This document shows, piece by piece, positions 45,347 to 53,775 of a stretch of DNA of 64,000 nucleotides; position 1 is the first letter of the stretch; the number at the start of each line of letters is the position of its first letter. The notes below the pieces were generated by a model. That model was not told the origin of the DNA. It did not search any database and worked only from the letters and a program-made list of their open reading frames with translations. The stretch lies in assembly GCA_963575745.1 (NCBI GenBank), contig CAUYUJ010015837.1, positions 1,261,540 through 1,325,539 on the forward strand, read 5' to 3'. Made by a program: the position numbers and the translations under genes. The stretch comes from Prorocentrum cordatum. Taxonomy: Eukaryota; Sar; Dinophyceae; Prorocentrales; Prorocentraceae.

Positions 45347-45367
45347 CTTGAGCCAAAATGGCTACGG
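45347..45367 (-). other. Dinoflagellate spliced-leader relict at LINE 5' end
   Basis: The minus strand contains a full-length leader match with core AGCCATTTTGGCTCAAG. It lies 142 bases upstream of the LINE ORF1 start and in the same sense. The sequence beyond it is a CCT tract unrelated to the element. This implies that the inserted RNA was trans-spliced. Confidence 0.9.
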
Positions 45368-45515
45368 AGGAGGAGGAGGAGGAGGAGAAAGAGATGGAGG
45401 AGGAGGAGGAGGAGGAGGCGGAGGAGGGGGAGGAGGAGAAGGAGGAGGAGGAGGAGGAGCAGGAGGGGAAGGAGGAGGATAAGGAGGAGGAGGAGGAGGA
45501 GGAGGAAAACGAGGG
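45368..45515. repeat. (GGA)n tract
   Basis: GGA triplets abut the leader relict. Confidence 0.95.
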
Positions 45516-46078
45516 TGGAGGGGAGGTTCGAGGTTCGGGGTCTAGTTCACTTGCCAGGCTTCTCAGGAGAGCCCCCTCCCGCGCCCCCATAGCCCCCGAT
45601 CCTTGCCTGGTGTCTCCCCCATGTCGCTCCCCGCCTGCCCGCCCGCATTCTGGCCCGCGCCCAAGCGAGAGTCCAATCTCATGAAAAGGGCGCGGCGCCG
45701 AGTCGAGAGCGACATTTCGCTCTTTCGCGCGGGTTGCGCGCCCCGTCCCATTCTTGCCTCGCACTCCGCATCGTCAGCGCCAAACTGGCAATGTTGAGAG
45801 TAACAACGTCGAGTTGGCATTGCTTTTTACAAGTGTGATGGATCCTCCGGACGGGGTCCCTATCGGTCGGCCAGGTGTCCAAGTAGGACTCATGTTTTTA
45901 GGAAAAAGGACGATGAGGTTTGCCCAGGCTTCCGAACGAAAAGGGACAATGTGACAGGGCTCAGTGTGAACGATCATATGGCGCAGTCGTTCTCTTCCTG
46001 CGCTTCTTCTCATCTTTCCCCTTCTCTCTCTCTCTCTCCCCTCTCTCTGCATATCTCTTTTTCTCTCTTTTCGTACCC

Positions 46079-46100
46079 CAAGCCATTTTGGCTCGGGTCA
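46079..46100 (+). other. Partial spliced-leader-like sequence
   Basis: AGCCATTTTGGCTC (14 bases) matches the leader core on the plus strand, about 310 bases upstream of the methyltransferase gene start. The flanking leader bases do not match. It is either an old relict or chance, since the core is partly palindromic. Confidence 0.4.
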
Positions 46101-46401
46101 TTCCACCAGCGGTGCACCTTCGAACCTCCATGGAGCCCTAAACAAGGGACGTTCCGCGCACGACTGCAGTGAGGGCCGGTTTGGTTGGCAGCCGTGGCAA
46201 GACTAGGTCCACACGAGCCTTCCGCCGAGGCATCTGCGGTCAGGAACTTTTGCACACTGCGTCGCGGCCCCCAAGCTTCAACGCGTTTCTCAGCCTCCCA
46301 CCCCGCGGAGCGGAGGGACACGCTATCCGCTTACAGGGCATAGCGTGTCGCCCGGGCCGCCGCCGCCGCACGCCAAGCAAACGTTCCTGACCGTCAGTAG
46401 C

Positions 46402-46710
46402 ATGCAGGTAGGCCCCGCGAAAGAAGCGGCCTGTGGCAGCGATGGTCGGCGGCCAGTGCGTCTGTTGACCGTCGGAGATGGCGACCTGTCATTCTCACTG
46501 GCCTTGCAGCGCTGCTTTGGCGACGGCGTGGCCGTGGCGGCCAGCACTTACCTGTCGCGCGACGAGCTCTCGCGGCGGTACAGGTCCACCCACCGAGCGC
46601 TGCGAGAGCTCGCGGACGCTGGCGCGGAGGTCCTCCATGGAGTGGACGCGTGCCGGCTGGAGGAGCAGCTCGAAGGCTTGGTCAGCGAGCCCGATGTGGT
46701 TCTGTTCAGC
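46402..46710 (+). CDS. Exon 1: SAM-binding half of BMT5-like domain
   Basis: The exon encodes MQVGPAKEAACGSDGRRPVR, then LLTVGDGDLSFSLALQRCFG (glycine-rich SAM loop), ASTYLSRDELSRRY, and AEVLHGVDACRLEEQL up to PDVVLFS. These blocks are in the order and spacing of DUF2431 proteins. The frame would stop at 46738-46740 without splicing. The exon ends where the inverted-repeat element begins. Joining after codon 46708-46710 restores the family's PDVVLF(x)NYPHLG block. Confidence 0.75.
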
Positions 46711-49700
46711 TCGAACAGGAGAAGACTTCATAAACACTGAGTTCTGGAGCTCCGCTCGGATTCAATGGATCGGCGCTAGGCCCCCCTCCTTGCCGCGCGG
46801 AGCGCGCCGGGGGCGGCGCCAGAAGCGCCGCCAGGGGACCCCAGCGCAGATCCAAGTGATCCGTGCGGCAGACCTCCGACAGCCGAAAGTTCATGCTTAA
46901 GTTATGTAGTTGTTTCTTGTTCGGTCAACTACCCGCACCTGGGAGACACGCCAGAGGATGCCCACTGCCCTGCGAGCGAGCATGCTCGTCAGCACTGCGC
47001 CCTGCTTGCGCACTTCCTCGCCGCGGCGCGCAAGGTCCTGCCGCTGGGCGGCCAGGTGCACGTGACGCTGTGCGGCGAGCAGCCGCGGACATGGCGCTTG
47101 GAGGAGGCCGCTGGGCGCGCGGGGCTTACTCTCTTGCAGAGCCGCGAGCCCCAGAGCATCGATGCCTTCCTGGCGGGGGACCTGCCGCAGCGGCTGCCAG
47201 CGCCCGCGCCGGCGAGACCCGGCCACGGGGCGAGGCGCAAGTGGCGGAGCGGTGCTCTGGGGTGCGCACACTGGGCGTCGCCCTACGGCTACGAGTTCCG
47301 CAGGCACGAGGGCGAGTGCAGCATGAGCGTCGGGCGCAGCCTGGCGTTCGCCTTCGTGGCCGCGGCGCCGCCCGCGAGCGTCCAGCGGCCGCCTGGGCGG
47401 GACGGCGCCTGGTGCCCCACGTGCCTGCAGAGCTTCAGCAGCGAGGCGGCGTTGGCGCGGCACCTGCTGGCCCCCGCCACGCCCCTCGAGCTCGCCGCCG
47501 CGCGGCGCGCCTGCGTTCACTGCGGGCGCGCCTTCCTCTCGGCGCGGGCCCTGCGGCAGCACGCGGAGGCGGCGGCCTGCGGGCACGGGGCCGCCTGCGC
47601 GAGGCGGACCGTGAGTCACGCGGAGGTCGCGGCGGCCCCAGGCGTCGGGAGCCTTGAGACGGGGGTCAATTCAAACGGGGGTCAGTCAGAGCGCTGTATC
47701 TTGCAGGATGCTGCAGAGCCAGGGGTGCATTGACCCAGGCTTGTGTGCAGGATCTTGCAGGATCCAGCAGAGCCTGACTGATCCGGGTCTGGATTGACCC
47801 GGGTCAGGAGATCCCCGAAGGCGGCACAGCCGATGTGGAGGATGAGGAGGACGAGGAGGCGCTTGCCAAAAGCAAGCCAGCTAACCCAGCCGAGGAGGAG
47901 GAGGAGGAGGACGACGAGGACGAGGAGGAGGAGGAGGAGGAGGAGGAGGAGGAGGCCGCAGCTGAGGAGCGAGGGGCGCGCCAGAGTCAGAGCCCGTCTC
48001 TGGCGGCCAAGGCCCGCGAGGCCGCGCCTGGGCCCAGGTCGGCCGCGTCCGAGGAGTCCCGGGGGTCGCCCCGGGGCGGCGACGCCACCTCGCACGAGGA
48101 GGCGGCAGTCGGGCAGGAGTCGGGGGCGGAAAAGAGGGGGGTGATGACTAGGGGGGGGTGGATATCATGGCGGGGGCCATGATTTTTCCTCAGATTTCAC
48201 GGCGCCTCTTCTTGTTTCATTACGTCCCTGGCCCCCCCGCTGGGCCGCGCACATGCCGCCGGTCATGATTTGCACCCCCCCCTCTTGGACACCCCCCTCC
48301 TGGCCGCTCCCGAGAGGCGGCAGTCGGGCAGGAGCATGCGGGGGCCCGCTTGGTCGCGTTCGCCCGGGCTGCCTTCCCGGAGGCCCTGCCGTCCAAGCCG
48401 GCCGCGCGCCGGGCCATCGCCGCCGGCGAGGTGCTCCTCAACGGCGAGGCGGTGGAGGAGACGTGCGCCTCCAGACACCATTCCTCGTGCATGGCTTTTC
48501 CGAGCCATCCTGTGGTGTTGGGTTCTCGTTCTGAAGAGACAGCGCCCCGCGTTCCTTCCTCTTTCCTTCCTTCCTTCTCACCCTCCTCCTCTCCTCCTCC
48601 TGCTCCTCCTCCCTCCCCCATCACCTCCTTCATTTTGGCACACCCCTCACACGCTTCGTAACCCCAGGGGGGAGCTCCACCGAAGGCCCAAATGCCAGCG
48701 CTCGCACGCGTCCGCCGCGCCCATTTTGGCACACACCACTCGCACGCTTCGTGGCTCCATAGTGAGCTCCACTGAGGGCCCCAAATGCCAGCGCCCGCAT
48801 GCGCCCACCGCAGCCATTGTGGCACACCCCTCACTCGCTTCGTGTCCCCACACGGAGCTCCACCGAAGGCCCAAATGCCAGCGCTCGCATGCGCCCACAG
48901 CAGCCATATTGGCACACCTCTCATACGCTTCGTGGCCTCATAGGGAGCTCCATCGAAGGCCTAAAATGCCAGCGCTCGCATGCGCCCGCCGCACCCATTC
49001 TGGCACACCCTCTCACACGCTTCGTGGCCCCATAGGGAGTTCCACCGAAGGCCCAGATGCCAGCGCTCGCATGCGCCCACCGCAGCCATTTTGGCACACC
49101 GCTCACACGCTTCGTGGCCCCATAGGGAGCTCCACCGACGGCCCTACATGCTAGCACCCGCATGCGCCCACCGCACCGATTCTGGCACACCCTCTCAGAC
49201 GTTTCGTGGCCCCATAGGGAGTTCCACCAAAGGCCCTAAATGCCAGCACCCGCATGCGCCCACACCAATGTCGGCACACCCTTATCACGCTTCGTGATCC
49301 CATAGGGAGCCCCACTGAAGGCCCAGATGCCAGCGCTCGCATGCGCCCACCGCAGCCATTCTGGCACACCCTCTCACACGTTTCGTGGCCCCATAGGGAG
49401 CTCCACCGAAGGCCCTAAATGCCAGCACCCACATGCGCCCACACCAATATCGGCACACCCTTATCACGCTTCGTGACCCCATAGGGAGCCCCACTGAAGG
49501 TCCAGATGCCAGCGCTCGCATGCGCCCACAGCAGCCATTATAGCACACCCCTCACACGTTTCGTGGCCCCATAGGGAGCTCCACCGAAGGCCCTAAATGC
49601 CAGCACCCGCATGCGCCCACCGCACCGATTCTGGCACACCCTCTCACACGTTTCGTGGCCCCATAGGGAGTCCCACCGAAGGCCCAAATGCCAGCGTTCG

Positions 49701-52700
49701 CATGCACCCACCGCAGCAATTTTGGCACACCCCTCACACGTTTTGTGGCCCCATAGGGAGCTCCACCGAAGGCCCTAAATGCCGGCACCCGCATGCGCCC
49801 GCCGCACCGATTGTGGCACACCCTCTCACACGCTTCGTGGCCCCATAGGGAGCTCCACCGAAGGCCCAGATGGCAGCGCTCGCATGCGCCCACACCAATG
49901 TCGGCACACCCTTATCACGCTTCGTGACCCCATAGGGAGCCCCACTGAAGGCCCAGATGCCAGCGCTCGCATGCGCCCACCGCAGCCATTTTGGCACACC
50001 CGTCACACGCTTCGTGGCCCCATAGGGAGCTCCACCGAAGGCCCTAAATGCCAGCACCCGCATGCGCCCACCGCACCGATTCTGGCACACCCTCTCACAC
50101 GTTTCGTGGCCCCATAGGGAGTTCCACCAAAGGCCCAAATGCCAGCGCTCGCATGCACCCACCGCAGCCATTTTGGCACACCCTCTCACACGTTTCGTGG
50201 CCCCATAGGGAGCTCCACCGAAGGCCCTAAATGCCAGCACCCGCATGCGCCCACCGCAGCCATTGTGGCACACCCCTCACACGCTTCGTGGCCCCATGAG
50301 GGGCTCTTGCGAATGCGGCGCATACAACGATGGTGCCCACAACTGCATATGGTTGGGTCCCTCGCCAGGCTAATTTCACAACGTGGCTCCCCAGAGGTTT
50401 GAACCCCTTTCCCAGTCGTCCTGTGTCTCTCTTGATGGTCGTGGGACCCAGGCCCCGGGAGGCCGAACATTGACAAAAACCTCCCGTTATGACTGTCGGC
50501 GGCGAGCCCAGGGTGGAAGTGAGAGGGCGCAGGTCTTCTCAGAAGGCGGCGGCGCTTCTCAGAAGCCCTCCGGCCTTCTGAGAAGAGACCCGTGTCTTCG
50601 GAGAAGGGTCAGGGCACTTCTCACAAGGCTAGGCCCGCCCCCTCTGACTTGCCCCCTGGGCTCGCCGCCGAGATCCCAGACCCCCGACGTCATGATTTGT
50701 TTCGTGACGTAGACCCCCGAGGGTCTGGACCCATTCCCCAACATCAGTTTTTCATCCTGCGTCGTTTGTTGGCGGTCCCGAGGCCCGGTGGCGGCCCCCA
50801 GGGGCCGAAAATAGCGAAAAACCTCCTGCCGTGGCTTTTTCACAACGCGAGGGGGTCTCGGGAGATTGTTCGCACAGATCCAGGAATTCGGATGCAACTC
50901 CTGGGAGGTCAAATTCTGATTTTGCCCTGGTCCGAAATCTGGGCTCATCCGGCTTCATCCTGCTTAATCCGGCTTAATGCCGCTTCATCCCGCTCAATCC
51001 ACTCAATCCTCTTAATCCGAGGCCCACTCTGGCGTAACAGACCCCAATGGGGCTTAATCCCTTTGAATCCTTCCGACGAAGACCTCCCAGCAGCTGCCCC
51101 CTTTACAGGAGACGCGCATCCTGCGCGCCGGGGACGTCGTTGCGCTGCGGCGGGGCCCTGCGGGGCGCCTGCCGGAGGCTGCGGCTGGAGCCGCGGCGCG
51201 CGTTCGGCTGGTGGCCGGCGCGAGCGGGGCGGGCGGCCCGTGCTCCGAGGCCACGACGGGCGGATCGGTGGGGTTGGCTCCTCCTCCTGCCTCCTCCCCC
51301 CTTCCTGCTCCCTCCTCCCTCCTCCCTGCTCCCTCCTCCCTCCTCCTCCCTCCTCCTCCCTCCTCTCTCTCCTGTTCCACACCTCCTCGGGCCTGTCCCT
51401 CGACAGGAGGCATGTTCAATAATAGTCCAACAAATAATATGCGTAGGCGATTTTTCGACTGTCCTTGACCATTTCCGAATCTTTTTTGAGCGCTTGTAAT
51501 TTTTCACCCAAAATTCTGTAGGGAGACACGCCCTACCTAAGGTTAGCTCCTCCTCCTCCCAAGGCTCCCTGGAGTCAGGGAAAAATCACGACGGGAGGTT
51601 TTTCTTTGATTTCTGGCCTTTGAGGGACCTCGCCAGGCCCCAGGACCGTCAGCACACGAGGCGGGATGGAGAACCGGTCACGGGGAATGGGTCGAGCTTT
51701 TTGGGGGTGGACGTCATGGAAAAATCATGAGGTCAGGGGTCTGGTGGCAGGCCCTAAGATCCCGGCGTCTCATTGTTTTCGAGGCGGGCGTTCTAGCCCG
51801 GCTTCTGGCCCCAGGACTCACAGATCGATCCGCCTTGAAAAACGGCGCAGAAAGATGGGGTCCAGAGGTCTAGTCGTGATTTTGTGCGATGTCGCATTTT
51901 TCTGCAACGTTGGATCTGAGGGAAGTCAGAGAGGAAAAAGGTACCGATACCGATTGATCTTCCCTCGTTTTCGCTTTTCTTGACCTCTTGACAGGCCTTC
52001 TTTGGCCACGGCTGCACTGGCTCCGAACTTTCCTATAGGATAATGATTACGCGCTCCGGGACATTGGTAGTTTGTGTCCCTCAAAAGTTCTGGGTCCCAG
52101 GGTAGCCTCCCTGACTACAGGTACCGCTCTCCCCGGACTACAGGCACCCCTCCCGTGGACTACAGGTATCCCCCGGACTACTGGTACCACCCTCCGGACT
52201 ACAGGAGGTAGCCCCCCTGGATTACACGTACCCCCCTGGACTGAATCCACGCCTGCGTTGACGAGTTCCCCCCCCAGCCTGCAGGTAACCCCCCCCAGGA
52301 CTACAGGTAATTACGGGGAATCCCCCCCCGGACTACAGGTACCTTCCCTGGACTACAGGTACCACCTTCCCCGGACTACAGGAGGCATCCCCCTGATATT
52401 ACAGGTACCCCCCCGGACTGAATCCACGCGTGCGTTGACGAGTTCCCCTCCAGCTTGCAGGTACCCCCCCCGGGACTACAGGTACCCTCCTTCTCCCAGA
52501 CTACAGGTACCGTTCCCCCAGACTACAAGTACCTTCCCCGGACTACAGGTACCCCCAGAACAATTGAGGGACGCAGAGTGCCTTCTGGATCCCCCACTTA
52601 AGGCCAGCTGAAGGCTGCAGAAACCTTGACGTCAGAACCGTGGCATTCCCGAAGCAGTGCTGGCAACCGGGGGCTTTGACGTCCCTCACCGGGGAATTGG

Positions 52701-53320
52701 ATGAGCCCGCAGAGGTTTCGCCGCGTCGCCGCCCGTGGCGGCCTCGTGGCCGCCTCGTTGCCGCCCCCTTGGGGAGTCCGCCGAGGGTTCGCCGCGTCGC
52801 CGCCCGTGGCCGCCACACCCCTCACACGGATCGTGCCCCACGGGGGAGTCCCGCTCACCTGGGCACCCGCTCGCCGCGAAGAAAATCACGACGGAGGGCA
52901 TTTGCGGATCTTCGGCCTCCGGTGCCCCTCGCCGGGCCCATGGACACCGTCGGAGAACAAGCCAGGAATCGCGATGGGGTGTCCGGGTGCGGCACCAAGT
53001 GGGCGCGCCCGCGCGCGGGCCCCCCGCGCACTGCGGCACACGGGCCCCGGTTCTGCACATGTGCTGAGCCAATTCTTGGAGAGGGGGGGAGGAAGTGGGG
53101 AGGTGGGCCAGGCTTGGGAGCTCGGTGAGCGCGGCGGGGGTCCTGCCCAGAGGCGCCAGGCGCCGCCAGGCTGCGCCTTCTGTCGTGCGCCTGCCCCGAG
53201 GGCGCGGCGGTGGTGTGGAAGCCCGCGGGCATGCGCAGCCTCGGGCACCACCCCACCACGCTGCAGTCCGCGCTCGCGCTGCTGCTGCCCGCAGCCGATG
53301 GCCCGCTGCCCCTCAGCCTG
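46402..53320 (+). CDS. Spliced gene: BMT5-like methyltransferase, C2H2 fingers, S4 and RluA-type pseudouridine synthase (3' end not found)
   Basis: Five exons can be joined in frame: 46402-46710, 46924-47610, 47808-48116, 48332-48462, and 53170 to at least 53320. The N-terminal half matches the DUF2431/BMT5 family (25S rRNA uridine-N3 methyltransferase-like). It has the SAM-binding LLTVGDGDLSFSLAL, the VLHGVDA strand, NYPHLG, QVHVTLC and the YGYEFRRHEGE end. Two C2H2-like fingers follow, then an acidic Glu/Asp linker, an S4-type RNA-binding helix pair (LPSKPAARRAIAAGEVLLNG) and AAVVWKPAGM, the first conserved block of RluA-type pseudouridine synthases. The expected HRLD catalytic block was not found before the window ends. 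Third positions are strongly GC-rich, as in expressed genes. I chose ATG 46402 because it is the first in a frame open from about 46207. The fusion and its last exon boundary are inference. Confidence 0.6.
46711..46923. mobile_element. Intron 1 formed by an inverted-repeat element (introner-like), copy B
   Basis: 213 bases, not GT-AG. The termini are inverted (CGAACAGGAGAA at the left, TTCTTGTTCG at the right). Inner arms also pair: GGAGCTCCGCTCGGATTC... GGATCGGCGCTAGG against CCAGCGCAGATCCAAGTGATCC... GACCTCC. A TCG triplet occurs at both ends (46711 and 46921), like a short target duplication. Removing 213 bases keeps the reading frame and restores the conserved methyltransferase block. Copy A lies at 17398-17592. 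Confidence 0.65.
46924..47610 (+). CDS. Exon 2: C-terminal half of BMT5-like domain and two C2H2-like fingers
   Basis: It reads VNYPHLGDTPEDAH, then HARQHCALLAHFLAAARKVL, GGQVHVTLCGEQPRTWRLEE and GLTLLQSREP. The domain closes with ASPYGYEFRRHEGECS and AFAFVAA, the characteristic C-terminal YGYxFRRxxG element. After a short linker come WCPTCLQSFSSEAALARHLL and CVHCGRAFLSARALRQHAEA, two C-x2-C...H finger-like units; the second ends in Cys/His rather than a clean His pair. The exon ends at 47610, directly before GTGAGT, in phase 0. Confidence 0.75.
47611..47807 (+). other. Intron 2, GT-AG
   Basis: Donor GTGAGT at 47611 and acceptor GGTCAG ending at 47807; 197 bases, phase 0 at both ends. It contains short TTGCAGGATC(T/C) and GACCCGGGTC-like repeats. 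Confidence 0.6.
47808..48116 (+). CDS. Exon 3: acidic linker
   Basis: It starts EIPEGGTADVEDEEDEEALA, passes into a Glu/Asp run, and ends ATSHEEAAVGQ. The acidic run is encoded by GAGGAG triplets like the simple repeats elsewhere, but the flanking residues keep GC-rich third positions. It joins exon 2 and exon 4 without shifting frame. Confidence 0.5.
48117..48331 (+). other. Intron 3, bounded by 21-bp direct repeats
   Basis: GAGGCGGCAGTCGGGCAGGA(G) occurs at 48099-48119 and again at 48314-48334, in the same reading frame on both sides (EAAVGQE). Excising one copy plus the 215-base interval keeps the frame whichever matching point is used. Splicing as CAG|GA...CAG|GAG gives a GA-AG intron, a border type reported in dinoflagellates. 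Confidence 0.6.
48332..48462 (+). CDS. Exon 4: S4-type RNA-binding segment
   Basis: It encodes EHAGARLVAFARAAFPEALP and SKPAARRAIAAGEVLLNGEA, then VEE plus two bases. The LPSKPAARRAIxxGEVLLNG pattern is that of S4 domains, which often precede RluA-family pseudouridine synthases. The exon ends before GT at 48463 in phase 2, matching the phase of exon 5. Confidence 0.55.
48650..50300. repeat. About 91-bp minisatellite, cluster 2 (reverse of 8990-9660)
   Basis: About 18 units, each GGGAGCTCCACCGAAGGCCC, AAATGCCAGCGCTCGCATGC, CCACCGCAGCCATTTTGGCA and CACCCCTCACACGCTTCGTG. GAGCTCC landmarks at 48672, 48764, 48855 and 48945 give spacings of 90-92. It is the reverse complement of the 8990-9660 family. 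Frames on both strands stay open for up to 294 codons for this reason only. Confidence 0.92.
50525..50675. repeat. TTCTGAGAAG-family dispersed repeat, copy 3
   Basis: CTTCTCAGAAGGCGGCGGCG, GGCCTTCTGAGAAG, GTGTCTTCGGAGAAGGGTCAG and CTCGCCGCCGAGA appear in the same order as at 2325 and 16905. Confidence 0.7.
50684..50840 (-). repeat. About 150-bp dispersed element, copy 3 (reverse)
   Basis: Reverse complement of the 6566 element: GACGTCATGATTTGTTTCGTGACGTAG, then TTTTTCATCCTGCGTCGTTTG, then GGCCGAAAATAGCGAAAAACC. It abuts TTCTGAGAAG copy 3, as copy 2 of each abut at 16705-17065. Confidence 0.8.
50940..51030. repeat. 10-bp CTTAATCCGG-type repeat
   Basis: About nine variants of (C/G)CTTAATCC(G/A). 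Three copies of the related GCTTAATCCA lie near 58975-59000. Confidence 0.75.
51575..51745 (+). repeat. About 150-bp dispersed element, copy 4
   Basis: AATCACGACGGGAGGTTTTTC, then CTGGCCTTTGAGGGACCTCG, ending GACGTCATGGAAAAATCATG. A further fragment (AATCACGACGGAGGGCATTTGC) is at about 52885. Confidence 0.75.
52100..52560. repeat. GACTACAGGTACCCCCC minisatellite, cluster 2 (reverse of 4590-4870)
   Basis: About 20 units of (G)GACTACAGGTACC(C)n, with inner AATCCACGC(G/C)TGCGTTGACGAG blocks at about 52240 and 52423 that match the inner block of cluster 1. Confidence 0.9.
53170..53320 (+). CDS. Exon 5: start of RluA-type pseudouridine synthase domain
   Basis: It encodes LRLLSCACPEGAAVVWKPAG, then MRSLGHHPTTLQSALALLLP and ADGPLPL. 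The block xxVVxKPAGMxxxG...TLxxAL is the conserved N-terminal strand and loop of the RluA family. The exon end is unclear (no obvious donor before about 53357). The catalytic HRLD motif should lie in the next exon and was not found in the window. Confidence 0.5.
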
Positions 53321-53744
53321 GCCGGCCGAAGGCTCGAAGGGCTTGTTGGGAGGTCTGATTCGGCGGTCGGCGCCGGCAGAACCGTGGCCGAAAGCCGGCC
53401 GAGTTCGGCTTTATATGCGAATTCCGTTAAATCGAAAGAGCGTGTTCTACCGCTGCTGGCGGAAAACCGGGGGGGGTCACTACCGGTTCGAACCCCTCCC
53501 CCCCCCCTCCTCCGGAAAACCGGGGGGGTCACTTCTTCGTGTCCCTGGCCTCTCCTCCGTTATATATTGAGTTACAGTGGACTTAGCGAGACTTAGCGCA
53601 ATTGTTTACAAGTTTCTTAGGACAACTTGCGTAGTAGTTGCTATCCAGAAGCAAGTTCACCGCATATTTTCATAAGTTAACATAAGTTAACATAAGTTTA
53701 CATAAGTTGCAGTTGCCCAGGGAGGCGTTCTGACTTTTTCGGGG

Positions 53745-53768
53745 CCCGTGGAAGCCGTTCTGGCTCAG
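53745..53768 (+). other. Degenerate spliced-leader relict
   Basis: GAAGCCGTTCTGGCTCAG resembles the leader core (AGCC, TT, TGGCTCA) with two substitutions. It lies 8 bases before the start codon of the transposase-like ORF and in the same sense. Confidence 0.45.
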
Positions 53769-53775
53769 ATGCGCT

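Larger units (their letters stand above)
38937..45367 (-). mobile_element. Non-LTR retrotransposon (LINE) with spliced-leader 5' end
   Basis: Read on the minus strand the order is leader relict (45367-45347), ORF1 (45205-44186), ORF2 with EEP endonuclease, reverse transcriptase, RNase H and Cys-rich C-terminus, and stop at 38937. All domains are present and colinear, so the copy is fairly young. ORF2 is split by a frameshift near 41695 (between RT motifs A and B) and another near 39365. The 3' end lies somewhere between 38937 and a CGTCCT-like tract at about 38835-38815. Confidence 0.85.
48463..53169 (+). other. Intron 4, 4.7 kb, repeat-filled
   Basis: Donor GTGCGCC and acceptor GCCGCCAG|G. 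Phases match (phase 2) and the join gives GEAVEETLRLLSCACPEG. Inside lie an 18-unit minisatellite, a TTCTGAGAAG element, two copies of the 150-bp dispersed element, CTTAATCCGG repeats and the TACAGGTAC minisatellite. Whether splicing really spans it needs transcript evidence. Confidence 0.45.
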
